From assembly GCF_028858725.1 (NCBI RefSeq), contig NC_084773.1:22663675-22727674 (forward strand): DNA of 64,000 nucleotides, in the 5' to 3' direction. The translations under genes and the position numbers were made by a program. The notes beneath the pieces were generated by a model that was given only the letters and a program-made list of their open reading frames with translations, made no database searches and had not been told where the DNA came from. The DNA is from Colius striatus. Taxonomy: Eukaryota; Chordata; Aves; Coliiformes; Coliidae. Below are positions 12,621-20,984 of the stretch, piece after piece (the stretch's first letter is position 1; every line of letters begins with the position of its first letter).

Positions 12621-12626
12621 ATTAAA
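12621..12626 (+). terminator. polyadenylation signal ATTAAA (C8orf82)
   Basis: ATTAAA lies 167 bases after the C8orf82 stop codon, and a TG-rich tract follows. It is a plausible 3' end. Confidence 0.6.
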
Positions 12627-12649
12627 GGTCTCTGGCAATTGAAATGAGC

Positions 12650-12850
12650 CCAGAGGTGATGGGTGCCACTGCAGTGGTGTGGGTGCAGCTGTGGAGAGGT
12701 TGGTGCTGCTATGGTGAGGTTGGTGCAGCTGTGGTGGGTGACACACGGTGCTACTGCCACAGTGTGGGTGTCCCCATGGGTGCTGCCACGGTGACAGTGT
12801 TGCTGCCACACTGTGGGTGCCACTGTGGTGATGTTGGCTGGTGTGTAGAG
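12650..12850 (+). repeat. GTGGTG/GTGCTGCCAC-rich minisatellite
   Basis: Irregular units with GTGGGTGCAGCTGTGG and GTGCTGCCACGGTGAC fill the space between the C8orf82 3' end and a CR1 copy. Confidence 0.65.
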
Positions 12851-12929
12851 GGAAGGGAGGTTCTTCAGAGGGATGTGGCCATGGGCTGAGGTTGCCTGAG
12901 GGCAAGGAGCCAGCAGAGTGCCCAAGGGG

Positions 12930-13575
12930 GCAAGAAGGCCAGTGGCAGCCTGGCTGGGCTCAGCAGTGGGGTGGCAGCAGCCCCAGGGCAGGGATTGTCC
13001 CCTGTGCTGGGCCCTGGGGAGGCTGCAGCTCCAGGGCTGTGTCAGTGCTGGGCCCCTTACTCACTGCCACAGGGACACTGAGGGGCTGCAGCTCCAGGGC
13101 TGTGCTCAGTGCTGGGCCCCCTCACTCACTGCCACAGGGACACTGAGGGGCTGCAGGGAGAGGAGAAGATGCACTGGGAAGCTCTGGGCTAAATGAGGGT
13201 ACCTGAGGCAAAGGTTCAGTCTGCAGAGAACCAGGCTCAGAGGAGATCTGATCACTCTGACTCCCTGGCTGTGGCTGAGAGGGTCAGTCTCTGCTGCCAA
13301 GTTAAAAGCTACAGGCCAAGAGGAAAGGGGCTCAGGGTGCCCCAGGGGAGGTTGAGGCTGGAGCTGAGGCAGAACTGTTTCCCTGAGAGGGGTGTCAGCC
13401 CCTGTGCCAGGCTGCCCAGGGAGCTGGGGGAGTGCCCAGCCCTGGAGGGGTCCCAGAGCCGTGGGGCTGAGGTGCTTGAGGGCCGTGGCTCAGTGGTGGC
13501 TGTGGCACTGTGGGGTCAGGGTTGGACTCCAGCAGCTCAAAGGGCTTTTCCATCTGTAATGATTCTCTGGTCAGT
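12930..13575 (+). mobile_element. CR1 LINE, 3'-end fragment
   Basis: Recognisable CR1 segments in order are CTGGGCCCTGGGGAGGCTGC and CAGTGCTGGGCCCC (present twice through an internal duplication of about 90 bp), then CCAAGAGGAAAGGGGCTCAG, CCAGGGGAGGTTGAGG, CAGGCTGCCCAGGGAG, and near the end AAAGGGCTTTTCCATCTGTA with ATGATTCT. It is a diverged, 5'-truncated copy with no intact ORF. CR1 is the dominant LINE of birds. Confidence 0.85.
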
Positions 13576-13717
13576 GCCCTGTGTGCCAGAACAGCAGGCA
13601 GCTCTCTCCTTGGTCCATTAAAAGCAGAAGAGCTCCATCCCCTCCGCTGAGCTCTGCCACTTCCTCCTGCCAAGCATCCCAGGAGGACTTGGGTTAATCG
13701 GGCAAGGTGGGGTTGGC

Positions 13718-13723
13718 TTTAAT
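13718..13723 (-). terminator. polyadenylation signal ATTAAA (LRRC14, minus)
   Basis: TTTAAT on + is ATTAAA on the minus strand, 90 bases beyond the LRRC14 stop codon. It suits the LRRC14 3' end. Confidence 0.5.
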
Positions 13724-13812
13724 GAACTCACCATAACCGAGTGGCACAGCCCAGAGCCCGGCACAGCGCCCCGAGGTGAAGCTTCCCTGGGGGGGGGATG
13801 CTACAAGCTGAA

Positions 13813-14318
13813 CTAGTCGATGGCTCCGTAGCGCTGGAGGCTGGTCGCCCACACGGCGTCTGCTCTACCCGCGCTCGCCAGCAGCCGGCACAGCTCCCGC
13901 TGCAGCGTGTGAAGGTTTTGGGGTCCCTCCCCCAGCGGGCAGCTTACCCCAGGAGCTGCCTGAGTCTCCCAGAAAGCCTGGAGGAGTACAAATCGAGTTC
14001 CTTGAGGGCAGGCAGGGCCCGGAGGTGAGCGGCCAAGCAGCGGATGCCGGCGTCCGTGCCCGGGGGCCGTGCGGCGCACGTCCACGTTGCTGTAGGGCAG
14101 CTTGAGGCTGCGCAGCGCGGGGAAGCGGCTGAGGTGAGGCAGCACTTCGCACAGCCCCGCCAGCCCCAGGTTGTTGAAGCGTGAAACAACTCTGCGGACG
14201 GCGGCAGGCTCCAGGGAGTCCAGCAGGGAGACGACGGTGGAGACGGAGAGCTCCTCGGCGTGGAAGTCGCGGCAGAGCAGGCGCAGGGGGGCGCAGGGCG
14301 AGCGGAGGGCGGCGCGCA
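13813..14318 (-). pseudogene. LRRC14: LRRC14, broken last exon
   Basis: LRRC14 is a leucine-rich-repeat protein related to PRAME. On the minus strand the frame ending at 13,813 opens with LRLLCRDFHAEELSVST and RRVVSRFNNLGLAGLCEVLP, matching the family pattern RFNNLGL. Near 14,060-14,075 the match moves into another frame (RALPALKELDLYSSRLSGRL), then ends at RLRQLL beside a TAA/GTAAG. The original frame resumes with QRELCRLLASAGRADAVWAT and the natural C-terminus. About 150 residues of the repeat domain expected between these parts are missing. The 5' edge is cut by a minisatellite at 14,318 with no acceptor. This looks like a pseudogene, but a misassembled repeat region or an odd intron cannot be excluded. 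Minus orientation next to C8orf82 agrees with mammals. Confidence 0.75.
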
Positions 14319-14645
14319 GCAATAGGGCACCCCTAAGCCAGCCCCCATCAATAGGGCATCCTATAGCACCCCTAAGCCAGCCCCCATCAATAGGGCATCT
14401 TAGAGCACCCCTAACCCAGCCCTCTATCTATAGGGCATCCTATAGCACCTCTAATCCAGCCCCCCATCAATAGGGCACCCCACAGCACCCCTAGATCTGC
14501 ACCTCATCAATAGGGTACCCCTAACCCAGCCCTCTCTCAATAGGACATCCCATAGCACTCCTAACCCTATCCCCCATTAATAGGGCACCCTATAGCACTC
14601 CTAACCCAGCTCCCCATCAATAGGGAACCCCAGGGCAGGACCCAT
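14319..14645 (+). repeat. AATAGGGCA minisatellite, ~58-bp units
   Basis: Units contain AATAGGGCATCCTATAGCAC followed by CCCTAA-type and CAGCCCCCATC segments. The array directly abuts, and seems to interrupt, the LRRC14 exon. Confidence 0.85.
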
Positions 14646-14689
14646 GACCCACCCCTCTTAATGAGGGGTACCCCCAGCACCCCATAAAG

Positions 14690-15760
14690 GAAGCCTACAG
14701 CAGGATCTCCAACACCCCCCTTCCCTCCCTGGGCCCCCCTGTGCTGCCCTCACACCCCTCAACCCCCCTCAGCTGCCCTCACCCCCCCCAATCCCCGGGG
14801 TCCCCTTCAGCTGCCCTCACCCCCCCCAATCCCCGGGGTCCCCTTCATCTGCCCTCAACCCCCTAATCCCTGGGGTCTCCCTCAGCTGCCCTCACCCCCC
14901 CCAATCCCCGAGGTCCCCTTCATCTGCCCTCAACCCCCCAATCCCCGAGGTCCCCTTCAGCTGCCCTCACGCCTCCCCAGTCCCCGGGGACCCCTCAGTT
15001 GCCCTGACTCCCCCCAATCCCCGAGGCCCCCCTCAGCTGCCCTCACCCCCCCCAATCCCCGGCGCCCCCCTCAGCTGCCCTCACCCGCGCCCAATCCCCG
15101 GGGACCCCTCAGCTGCCCTCACGCCCCCCCAATCCCCGAGGCCCCCCTCAGCTGCCCTCACGCCCCCCCAATCTCCGGGGCCCCCTTCAGCTGCCCTCAC
15201 GCCCCCCAATCCCTGAGGCCCCCCTCAGCTGCCCTCACCCCCACCAATCCCCGGCGTCCCCCTCAGCTGCCCTCACGCCCCCCCAATCCCCGAGGACCCC
15301 TCAGCTGCCCTCACGCCCCCTCAATCCCCGGGGTCCCCCTCAGCTGCCCTCACGCCCCCCAATCCCCGGGGTCCCCCTCAGCTGCCCTCACGTCCCCCAA
15401 TCCCCGGGGTCCCCCTCAGCTGCCCTCACGTCCCCCAATCCCCGGGGTCCCCCTCAGCTGCCCTCACGCCCCCCTAATCTCCGAGGCCCCCCTCAGCTGC
15501 CCTCATGCCCCCCCAGTCCCCGGGGACCCCTCAGCTGCCCTCACCCCCCCCAATCCCCGGGGACCCCCTCAGCTGCCCTCACACCCCCAATCCCCGGGGT
15601 CCCCCTCAGCTACCCTCACGGCCCCCCAATCCCCGAGGACCCCTCAGCTGCCCTCACCCCCCCCAGTCCCCAGGGTCCCCCTCAGCTGCCCTCACGCCCC
15701 CCCCAATCCCCGGGGTCCCCCTCAGCTGCCCTCACCCCCCTAATCCCCGGGGCCCCCCTC
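14690..15760 (-). repeat. ~37-39-bp minisatellite with GTGAGGGCAGCTGAGG core
   Basis: About 28 units. On the minus strand each has GTGAGGGCAGCTGAGGGG, then a CCGGGGATTGG segment. It lies in the first intron expected for LRRC14 and abuts its presumed splice donor (AAG/GTGAGCTGAG) at 15,768/15,767, which the repeat core resembles. Confidence 0.85.
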
Positions 15761-15761
15761 A

Positions 15762-16045
15762 GCTCACCTTCCGCTCCCGCCGGATCCTTCACGGCCGCGC
15801 TTCCAGGCATGCGCACTGCACCCCGGCACCGCCCCTCCGCCAATCAGAGCGAGAGTTTCACCACGGAAGGCGGGCCCGGCGTCGTTACTAGGTGCCGCCT
15901 GCGATCCTCGCCCGCCCATTGGCTGCGCCGTGTCTGTCATCGCTTCCTCCCTTCTTATTGGCTGAAGGGCGGCGGCAGCGGGAAGTTCGATCTGAGGCTC
16001 AGCGCGTTGGCAGCCCTGCACTGGCGTCTCTGCAGGTTGGGGGGG
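15762..16045. promoter_or_regulatory. CpG promoter with CCAAT and NRF1 sites
   Basis: This is non-repetitive, CpG-rich sequence between two minisatellites. It holds CCAAT (15,840-15,844), two reverse CCAAT boxes (ATTGG at 15,918-15,922 and 15,957-15,961), an NRF1-like GCATGCGCA (15,808-15,816) and an X-box-like AGTAAC half-site within GTTACTAGG. On the minus strand an untranslated first exon could end at 15,768 (GGAAG/GTGAGC), fitting LRRC14. In mammals LRRC14 and RECQL4 share a divergent promoter, and this is the matching place; RECQL4 itself was not found. Direction of transcription is inference. Confidence 0.65.
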
Positions 16046-18965
16046 GGGGGGGGGAATAGTGGGGGCGTGGTCTGCTGAGGGGGAACTGGAGACTGGCGGG
16101 GTTCTGAGGGGAAAAGCGCGGGCTTGGCGGAGTCTGCAGTGGAAAAGTGGAGGTTCGGTGGGGTTTTGAGGGCGAAAGTGGGGTTTTGATGGGGTTCTGA
16201 GGGGAAAAGTGGAGTTTTGAGAGGAAAAGTGGGGGGTTTGTGAATTTCTGAGGAACAAGTGGGAATTTGGAGGAGCTTGGAGGGGAAAAGTGGGGTTTGG
16301 TGGAGTGTTGAGGGGAAAAGTGTTTTTTTTGTGGGGTTCTGAGGGGAATAAAGGTTTTTGTAGAGCTTTAAGGAGAAAAGGGTGGGGTTGGTTGTCTGCT
16401 GAGGGGGAACAGTGGAGATTGGTGGGGTTCTGAGGGGAAAAGTGGGGTTTGGTGGAGTGTTGAGGGGAAAAGTGTTTTTTTTGTGGGGTTCTGAGGGGAA
16501 TAAAGGTTTTTGTAGAGCTTTAAGGAGAAAAGAGTGGGGTTGGTTGTCTGGTGAGGGGGAACAGTGAAGATTGGTGGGGTTCTGAGGGGAAAAGTGGGGG
16601 TTTGGTGGAGTGTTGAGGGGAAAAGTGGGGATTTTGTGGGGTTCTGAGGGGAATAAAGGTTTTTGTAGAGCTTTAAGGAGAAAAGAGTGGGGTTGGTTGT
16701 CTGCTGAGGGGGAACAGTGGAGATTTGTGGGGTTCTGAGGGGAAAAGTGGGGTTTTGGTGGAGTGTTGAGAAGAACAGTGGGTTTTACTGGAGTTTTGAG
16801 GGGAAAAGTGGGGGTTTGGTGCAGTTTTGAGGGGGAAAGAGGGGGTTTGGTGGAGTGTTGAGAAGAAAAGTGGTTTTTTGGTGTGGTTCTGAGGGGAATA
16901 AAGGTTTTTGTAGAGCTTTAAGGAGAAAAGAGTGGGGTTGGTGGTCTGCTGAGGGGGAACAGTGGAGATTTGTGGGGTTCTGAGGGGAAAAGTGGGGATT
17001 TGGTGGAGTCTGGAGTGGAAAGGTGGAGATTCAGTGGGTTTTTGAGGGCAAAGTGGGTTTTTAATGGGGTTCTGAGGGGAAAAGTGGAGTTTTGGTGGAG
17101 TTTTGAGAGGAAAAGTGAGGGGTTTTGTGAATTTCTGAGGAACAAGTGGGAATTTGGAGGAGCTTGGAGGGGAAAAGTGGGGGTTTGGTGGAGTGTTGAG
17201 GGGAAAAGTGTTTTTTTTGTGGGGTTCTGAGGGGAATAAAGGTTTTTGTAGAGCTTTAAGGAGAAAAGAGTGGGGTTGGTTGTCTGCTGAGGGGGAACAG
17301 TGGAGATTGGTGGGGTTCTGAGGGGAAAAGTGGGGGTTTGGTGGAGTGTTGAGGGGAAAAGTGTTTTTTTTGTGGGGTTCTGAGGGGAATAAAGGTTTTT
17401 GTAGAGCTTTAAGGAGAAAAGAGTGGGGTTGGTTGTCTGGTGAGGGGGAAAAGTGGAGATTTGTGGGGTTCTGAGGGGAAAAGTGGGGGTTTGGTGGAGT
17501 GTTGAGGGGAAAAGTGTTTTTTTGTGGGGTTCTGAGGGGAATAAAGGTTTTTGTAGAGCTTTAAGGAGAAAAGAGTGGGGTTGGTTGTCTGGTGAGGGGG
17601 AAAAGTGGAGATTTGTGGGGTTCTGAGGGGAAAAGTGGGGGTTTGGTGGAGTCTGGAGTGGAAAGGTGGAGGTTCAGTGGGTTTTCAGAGCGAAAGTGGG
17701 TTTTTGATGGGGTTCTGAGGGGAAAAGTGGGGTTTTGGTGGAGCGTTGAGGGGAAAAGTGGGGTTTTAGTGGAGTTTGGAGTGAAAAAGTGGCGATTTGG
17801 TGAATTTTTGAGGGTAAAAGGTTTTCGGTGTGGTTCTGAGGGGAAAAATGGGTTTTGGTGGAGTTTTAAGAAGAAAAGAGTGGGGTTGGTTGTCTGGTGA
17901 GTGGGAACAGTGGAGATTGGTGGGGTTCTGAGGGGAAAAGTGCGGGCTTGGTGGAGTCTGGAGTGGAAAAGTGGAGGTTTGAGAAGAAAAGTGGGGATTT
18001 GGTGGACTTAAGAGGAACAAGTGGGATTTTGGAGGAGCTTTGAGGGGAAAAGTGGAGTTTTGGTGGGGTTTTTAGATTAAAAGTGTGGGTTTGGTGTATT
18101 TTTAAGGGCAAATGTGGGATTTTGTGGACTTTGGAGTGGTAAAGTGTGGGTTTGGTGGATATTTGGGGCAAAAGCGGGGTGTCTTGTGGTTCTGAGGGAA
18201 AAAAGAGAGGGTTTGGTGGTCCACTGAAAGGAAAATGAGTTTTTGTGGAGTTTTAAGGGGAAAAGTGGGGTTTTGGTGGGGTTTTAAGATGAAAAATGCA
18301 GTTTTGGTGGAGTTTTCAGATGAAAAGTGGAGTTTTGGTGGAGTGTTGAGGGGAAAAGTGTGGTTTTAGTGGACCTTGGAGTGAAAAAGTGGAGATTTGG
18401 TGGATTTTTGAGGGCAAAAGTGGGTTTTTTGTGGGATTCTGAGGAGAAAAAGGGTTTTTTGTAGAGTTTTAAGGAGAAAAGAGGGGCGTTGGAGTTCTGC
18501 TGAGTTGGAAAAGATGCAGATTGGTGGGGTTCTGAGGCACCAGTGGGATTTTGGGGGAACTTTGAGGGGAAAAGTGGAGTTTTGTTGGTGTTTTCAGATG
18601 ACAAGTGTGGTTTTAGTGGAGTTTGGAGTGAAAAAGTGGAGGGTTGGTGGATATTTGAGGGCAAAGGTGGGTTTTTGATGGGGTTCTGAGGGGAAGATGG
18701 GTTTTTGTGGAGTGTTGAGGAGAAAAGTGGTGCTTTGGTGGGGTTCTGACAAAAAAGTTGGGCTTTGGTGTAGTTTTGAGGGGAAAAGTGAGCTTTTTGT
18801 GAGTTTTGAAGGGAAATGTTGGGGTTTGGTGGAGTTTTAAGGGGGAAAAAGTGGGATTTTGGTGGAGTTCTGAGGGGAAAATTGGGGAGGTGATTTGAGG
18901 GAAAAAAAAGTAGTGTTTTTGTGGTGGTATTTGGACAAAAAGATAGAATATTGGGGTTTTGGTGG
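16040..18965 (+). repeat. G-rich minisatellite, GGGGAAAAGTGGGGTTTGG family
   Basis: Nearly 3 kb of units with GAGGGGAAAAGTGGGG, TTTGGTGGAGT and GGGGTTCTGAGGGGAATAAA. A higher-order pattern recurs (GTAGAGCTTTAAGGAGAAAA near 16,351, 16,513, 16,661, 16,907 and later), so there is a longer period of roughly 160-250 bp over the short units. No exon is visible where RECQL4 and MFSD3 would be expected. Confidence 0.88.
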
Positions 18966-18975
18966 TGAAATCTCT

Positions 18976-19292
18976 ACCAGGAGGCTGCAGTGAGCTGGAG
19001 GTCGGTCTCTGCTCCCAGCTAGTGAGTGACGGGCCAAGAGGAAAGGGGCTCAGGGTGCCCCAGGGGAGGTTGAGGCGGGAGCTGAGGCAGAACTGTTTCC
19101 CTGAGAGGGGTGTCAGCCGCTGTGCCAGGCTGCCCGGGAAGCTGGGGGAGTGCCCAGCCCTGGAGGGACCCCGAAGCCCTGGAGCTGAGGTGCTGAGGGC
19201 TGTGGGTCAGTGGTAGCCGTGGCAGGGTGAGGGCTCAGGGCTGGGCTCCAGCAGCTCAAAGGGCTTTTCTAACCCAAATGATTCTGTGGTTT
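18976..19292 (+). mobile_element. CR1 LINE, 3'-end fragment
   Basis: It shows the same CR1 landmarks as the copy at 12,930: GGTCGGTCTCTGCTCCCAGC, CCAAGAGGAAAGGGGCTCAG, CAGGCTGCCCGGGAAGC, and AAAGGGCTTTTCTAACCC with AATGATTCTGTGG at the 3' end. The element ends about ten bases before the acceptor of the lectin exon. Confidence 0.88.
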
Positions 19293-19303
19293 GCTCCCTG
19301 CAG

Positions 19304-19457
19304 CTGTGGCATCATCACAGATGCCAGTCCTGGGTCGCTCAGCACCATCTGCTGCCACGGCCTCCGCGGCCGCTACGTCACCGTCACCATCCTGGGCCGG
19401 GAGGAGCAGTTCACTCTCTGTGAGGTCGAGGTCTACACTGTCCACCCCGAGCCATGA
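19304..19457 (+). CDS. F-type lectin (fucolectin), C-terminal exon
   Basis: After the acceptor TTGCTCCCTGCAG the frame reads CGIITDASPG, ICCHGLRGRYVTV, ILGREEQ and FTLCEVEVY, then TGA. This is the C-terminal signature of the F-type (fucose-binding) lectin fold: a Cys-containing CxGxxGRYV strand and the LCEVEV strand. F-type lectins bind L-fucose and act in recognition of glycans. Only about 50 of the roughly 140-150 residues of such a domain are here; the half with the fucose-binding His and Arg is not visible upstream, where a CR1 and minisatellites lie. AATAAA at 19,557 gives a normal 3' end. It may be the last exon of a larger gene or a remnant. It is not part of the mammalian 8q24.3 set. 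Confidence 0.72.
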
Positions 19458-19556
19458 GGGGCTTTTAAGGGGGACAAGGTGAGGAGTTTCCCCCCTGGCA
19501 CCAGGACCCTCTGACATCAGATGCCCCTGGAGGCTCCCTGTCGTCAGAACCACCCT

Positions 19557-19562
19557 AATAAA
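19557..19562 (+). terminator. polyadenylation signal AATAAA (lectin exon)
   Basis: AATAAA lies 100 bases after the lectin stop codon, with a GT-containing segment downstream. Confidence 0.65.
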
Positions 19563-19609
19563 CATCCCCACGGGGCCTCTTTGTGCATCACCATCCCCAT
19601 CCCATAGGC

Positions 19610-19790
19610 TCCAGAGGACCATGGCATCACCATCCGCACCCCGTGGGCTCCACAGGACCATGGCATCACCATCCCCACCCCACAGGCTCCAGAGGACCAT
19701 GACATCACCATCTCCACCCCACGGGCTCCAGAGGACCATGGCATCACCATCCCCACCCCACGGGACCTCCAGCCTCTTTCCATCACCACC
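19610..19790 (+). repeat. 39-bp minisatellite x4-5
   Basis: Units with ATGGCATCACCATCCCCACC start at 19,621, 19,660, 19,699 and 19,738, an exact 39-bp period. It separates the lectin 3' end from the GPT exon on the other strand. Confidence 0.9.
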
Positions 19791-19892
19791 CTTGAGGCCC
19801 ATGGGGTTCCACCATCCTCATCCCCACTCTGTGGCTCCCCAGGACCTGTGGTGGCCACCTCGGGGTGGGGGTGGCCGTGGGAGGTCACTCAC

Positions 19893-20029
19893 TCGCCCGT
19901 GAAGCCTTTGGAGATGGAGTGGAAGGAGGCGAGTTCCACCGAGTCCAGGTAGGGCGGCCCCATCTCTGTCAGCACCTTCCTGAAGGAGTGGAAGGCCGAA
20001 CCCTCAGCATACACGTTGTCCTGGTACAC
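19893..20029 (-). CDS. GPT: GPT (alanine aminotransferase), PLP-lysine exon
   Basis: On the minus strand this 137-bp exon has an acceptor (CCTCCAG) and a donor (GA/GTGAGTGACC). It encodes [28 protein letters not shown], and [14 protein letters not shown]. In alanine aminotransferase the SxSKG lysine forms the Schiff base with pyridoxal phosphate, and it is present. The exon joins in phase 0 to the exon at 20,113, whose last residues ADE complete the conserved ADEVYQ motif. The next exon, which should begin near CGYRGGY, was not found between here and 19,458, so the C-terminal third of the enzyme (about 170 residues) is missing. Confidence 0.9.
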
Positions 20030-20112
20030 CTGGAGGAGGGGGGAAACTGGTGGGGTTACCTAGATGTTGGGGTCCACCTCACATACCCCCCGAGTCTGAG
20101 GGTCCCACTCAC

Positions 20113-20192
20113 CTCATCAGCCATGAGGAAGAGCCTCTCCTCGAAGGCGAATTTGATGACGGCCTCAATGCACTGACGGCTCTGGACCTGCC
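20113..20192 (-). CDS. GPT: GPT, 80-bp internal exon
   Basis: The acceptor is CCCTCCCAG and the donor GAG/GTGAGTGGG on the minus strand. The exon encodes [18 protein letters not shown] then RLFLMADE, almost the same as the mammalian enzyme (QVQTRECIEAVIRFAFEE). Its two leading bases complete the Gly codon left open by the donor at 30,098 or 36,893, so the splice frame NPTG/QVQ is kept across an intron of about 9.9 kb made almost entirely of minisatellite. There is no internal break. Confidence 0.92.
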
Positions 20193-20199
20193 CTGGGAG

Positions 20200-20620
20200 G
20201 GGGGAGAAGGGGGGAGGTTGGCATAGCGGAGTGGGGGGGTCCAGCCCCACTCCCACCATGGGTTTGGGGGGCCCAGTCCTGCTCCTGATGGGTTTTGGGG
20301 GGCTCAATCCCTTTTCCTGATAGGTTTGGGGGCCCAGTCTTGCTCCCTATGGGTTTGGGGTATGGGCTCAGCCCCACTCCTAATGGGTTTTAGGGGGCTC
20401 AGTCTAGTTTCCCATGGGTATGGGGGGGCTTAGACCCCCTCTCCTGATAGGTTTGGGGGACCCAAACTGCCTCCCTATAGATTTGGGAGGAGAGTCATCC
20501 CCACTCCTGATGGGTTTGGGGGGGCTTAGCCCCTGCTCCTGATGGGTTTTGGGGCCTTCACCCCACTCCTAATGGATTTGAGGGGACTCAGTCCCACTTC
20601 CTATGGCTTTTGGAGGGTCT
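20200..20620 (+). repeat. ~40-bp minisatellite, ATGGGTTTGGGGGGC
   Basis: About ten diverged units with CTCCTGATGGGTTTTGGGG. The interval 20,620-20,985 continues as irregular GGGGTCTCAG/AGTCCCAGCCC repeats and holds no exon. Confidence 0.8.
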
Positions 20621-20984
20621 CGACCCAGTTCTTGGGTATGTTTTGGAGGTCTTAGTAGGACCAGTAAAGCACTGGGGGTCTCAGAATGGGACTGGGAGGG
20701 CACTGGGAGCTCACAGCCCTGGTACCAGAAGGGTACTGGGGGCTCCCAGTCCAGCCCTATGTCTCAGTCGTGGGATCTCAAACTTCAAACTTGAGGTCCC
20801 AGTCCAGGGGTCCCAGCCCTGAGGTCCCAGAGCAGTGATGGTGCCACAAAAACAGTTTTGGGGTCCCGGTTCAGGTGGAGTCTCAGCCCAGGGATCCCAG
20901 CTTCAAACTCAAGGTCTCAGCTCCAAATTTGGGGGCTCAGATCAGGGGTCTCCAGATCAGCCCTGGGGTCCCAGACCAACCCTG

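Noticed and set aside
16970..17230. Trp/Gly/Ser-rich frame in the GGGGAAAAGTGG array as a RECQL4 candidate
   Set aside because: No helicase motif is present; the text is minisatellite.
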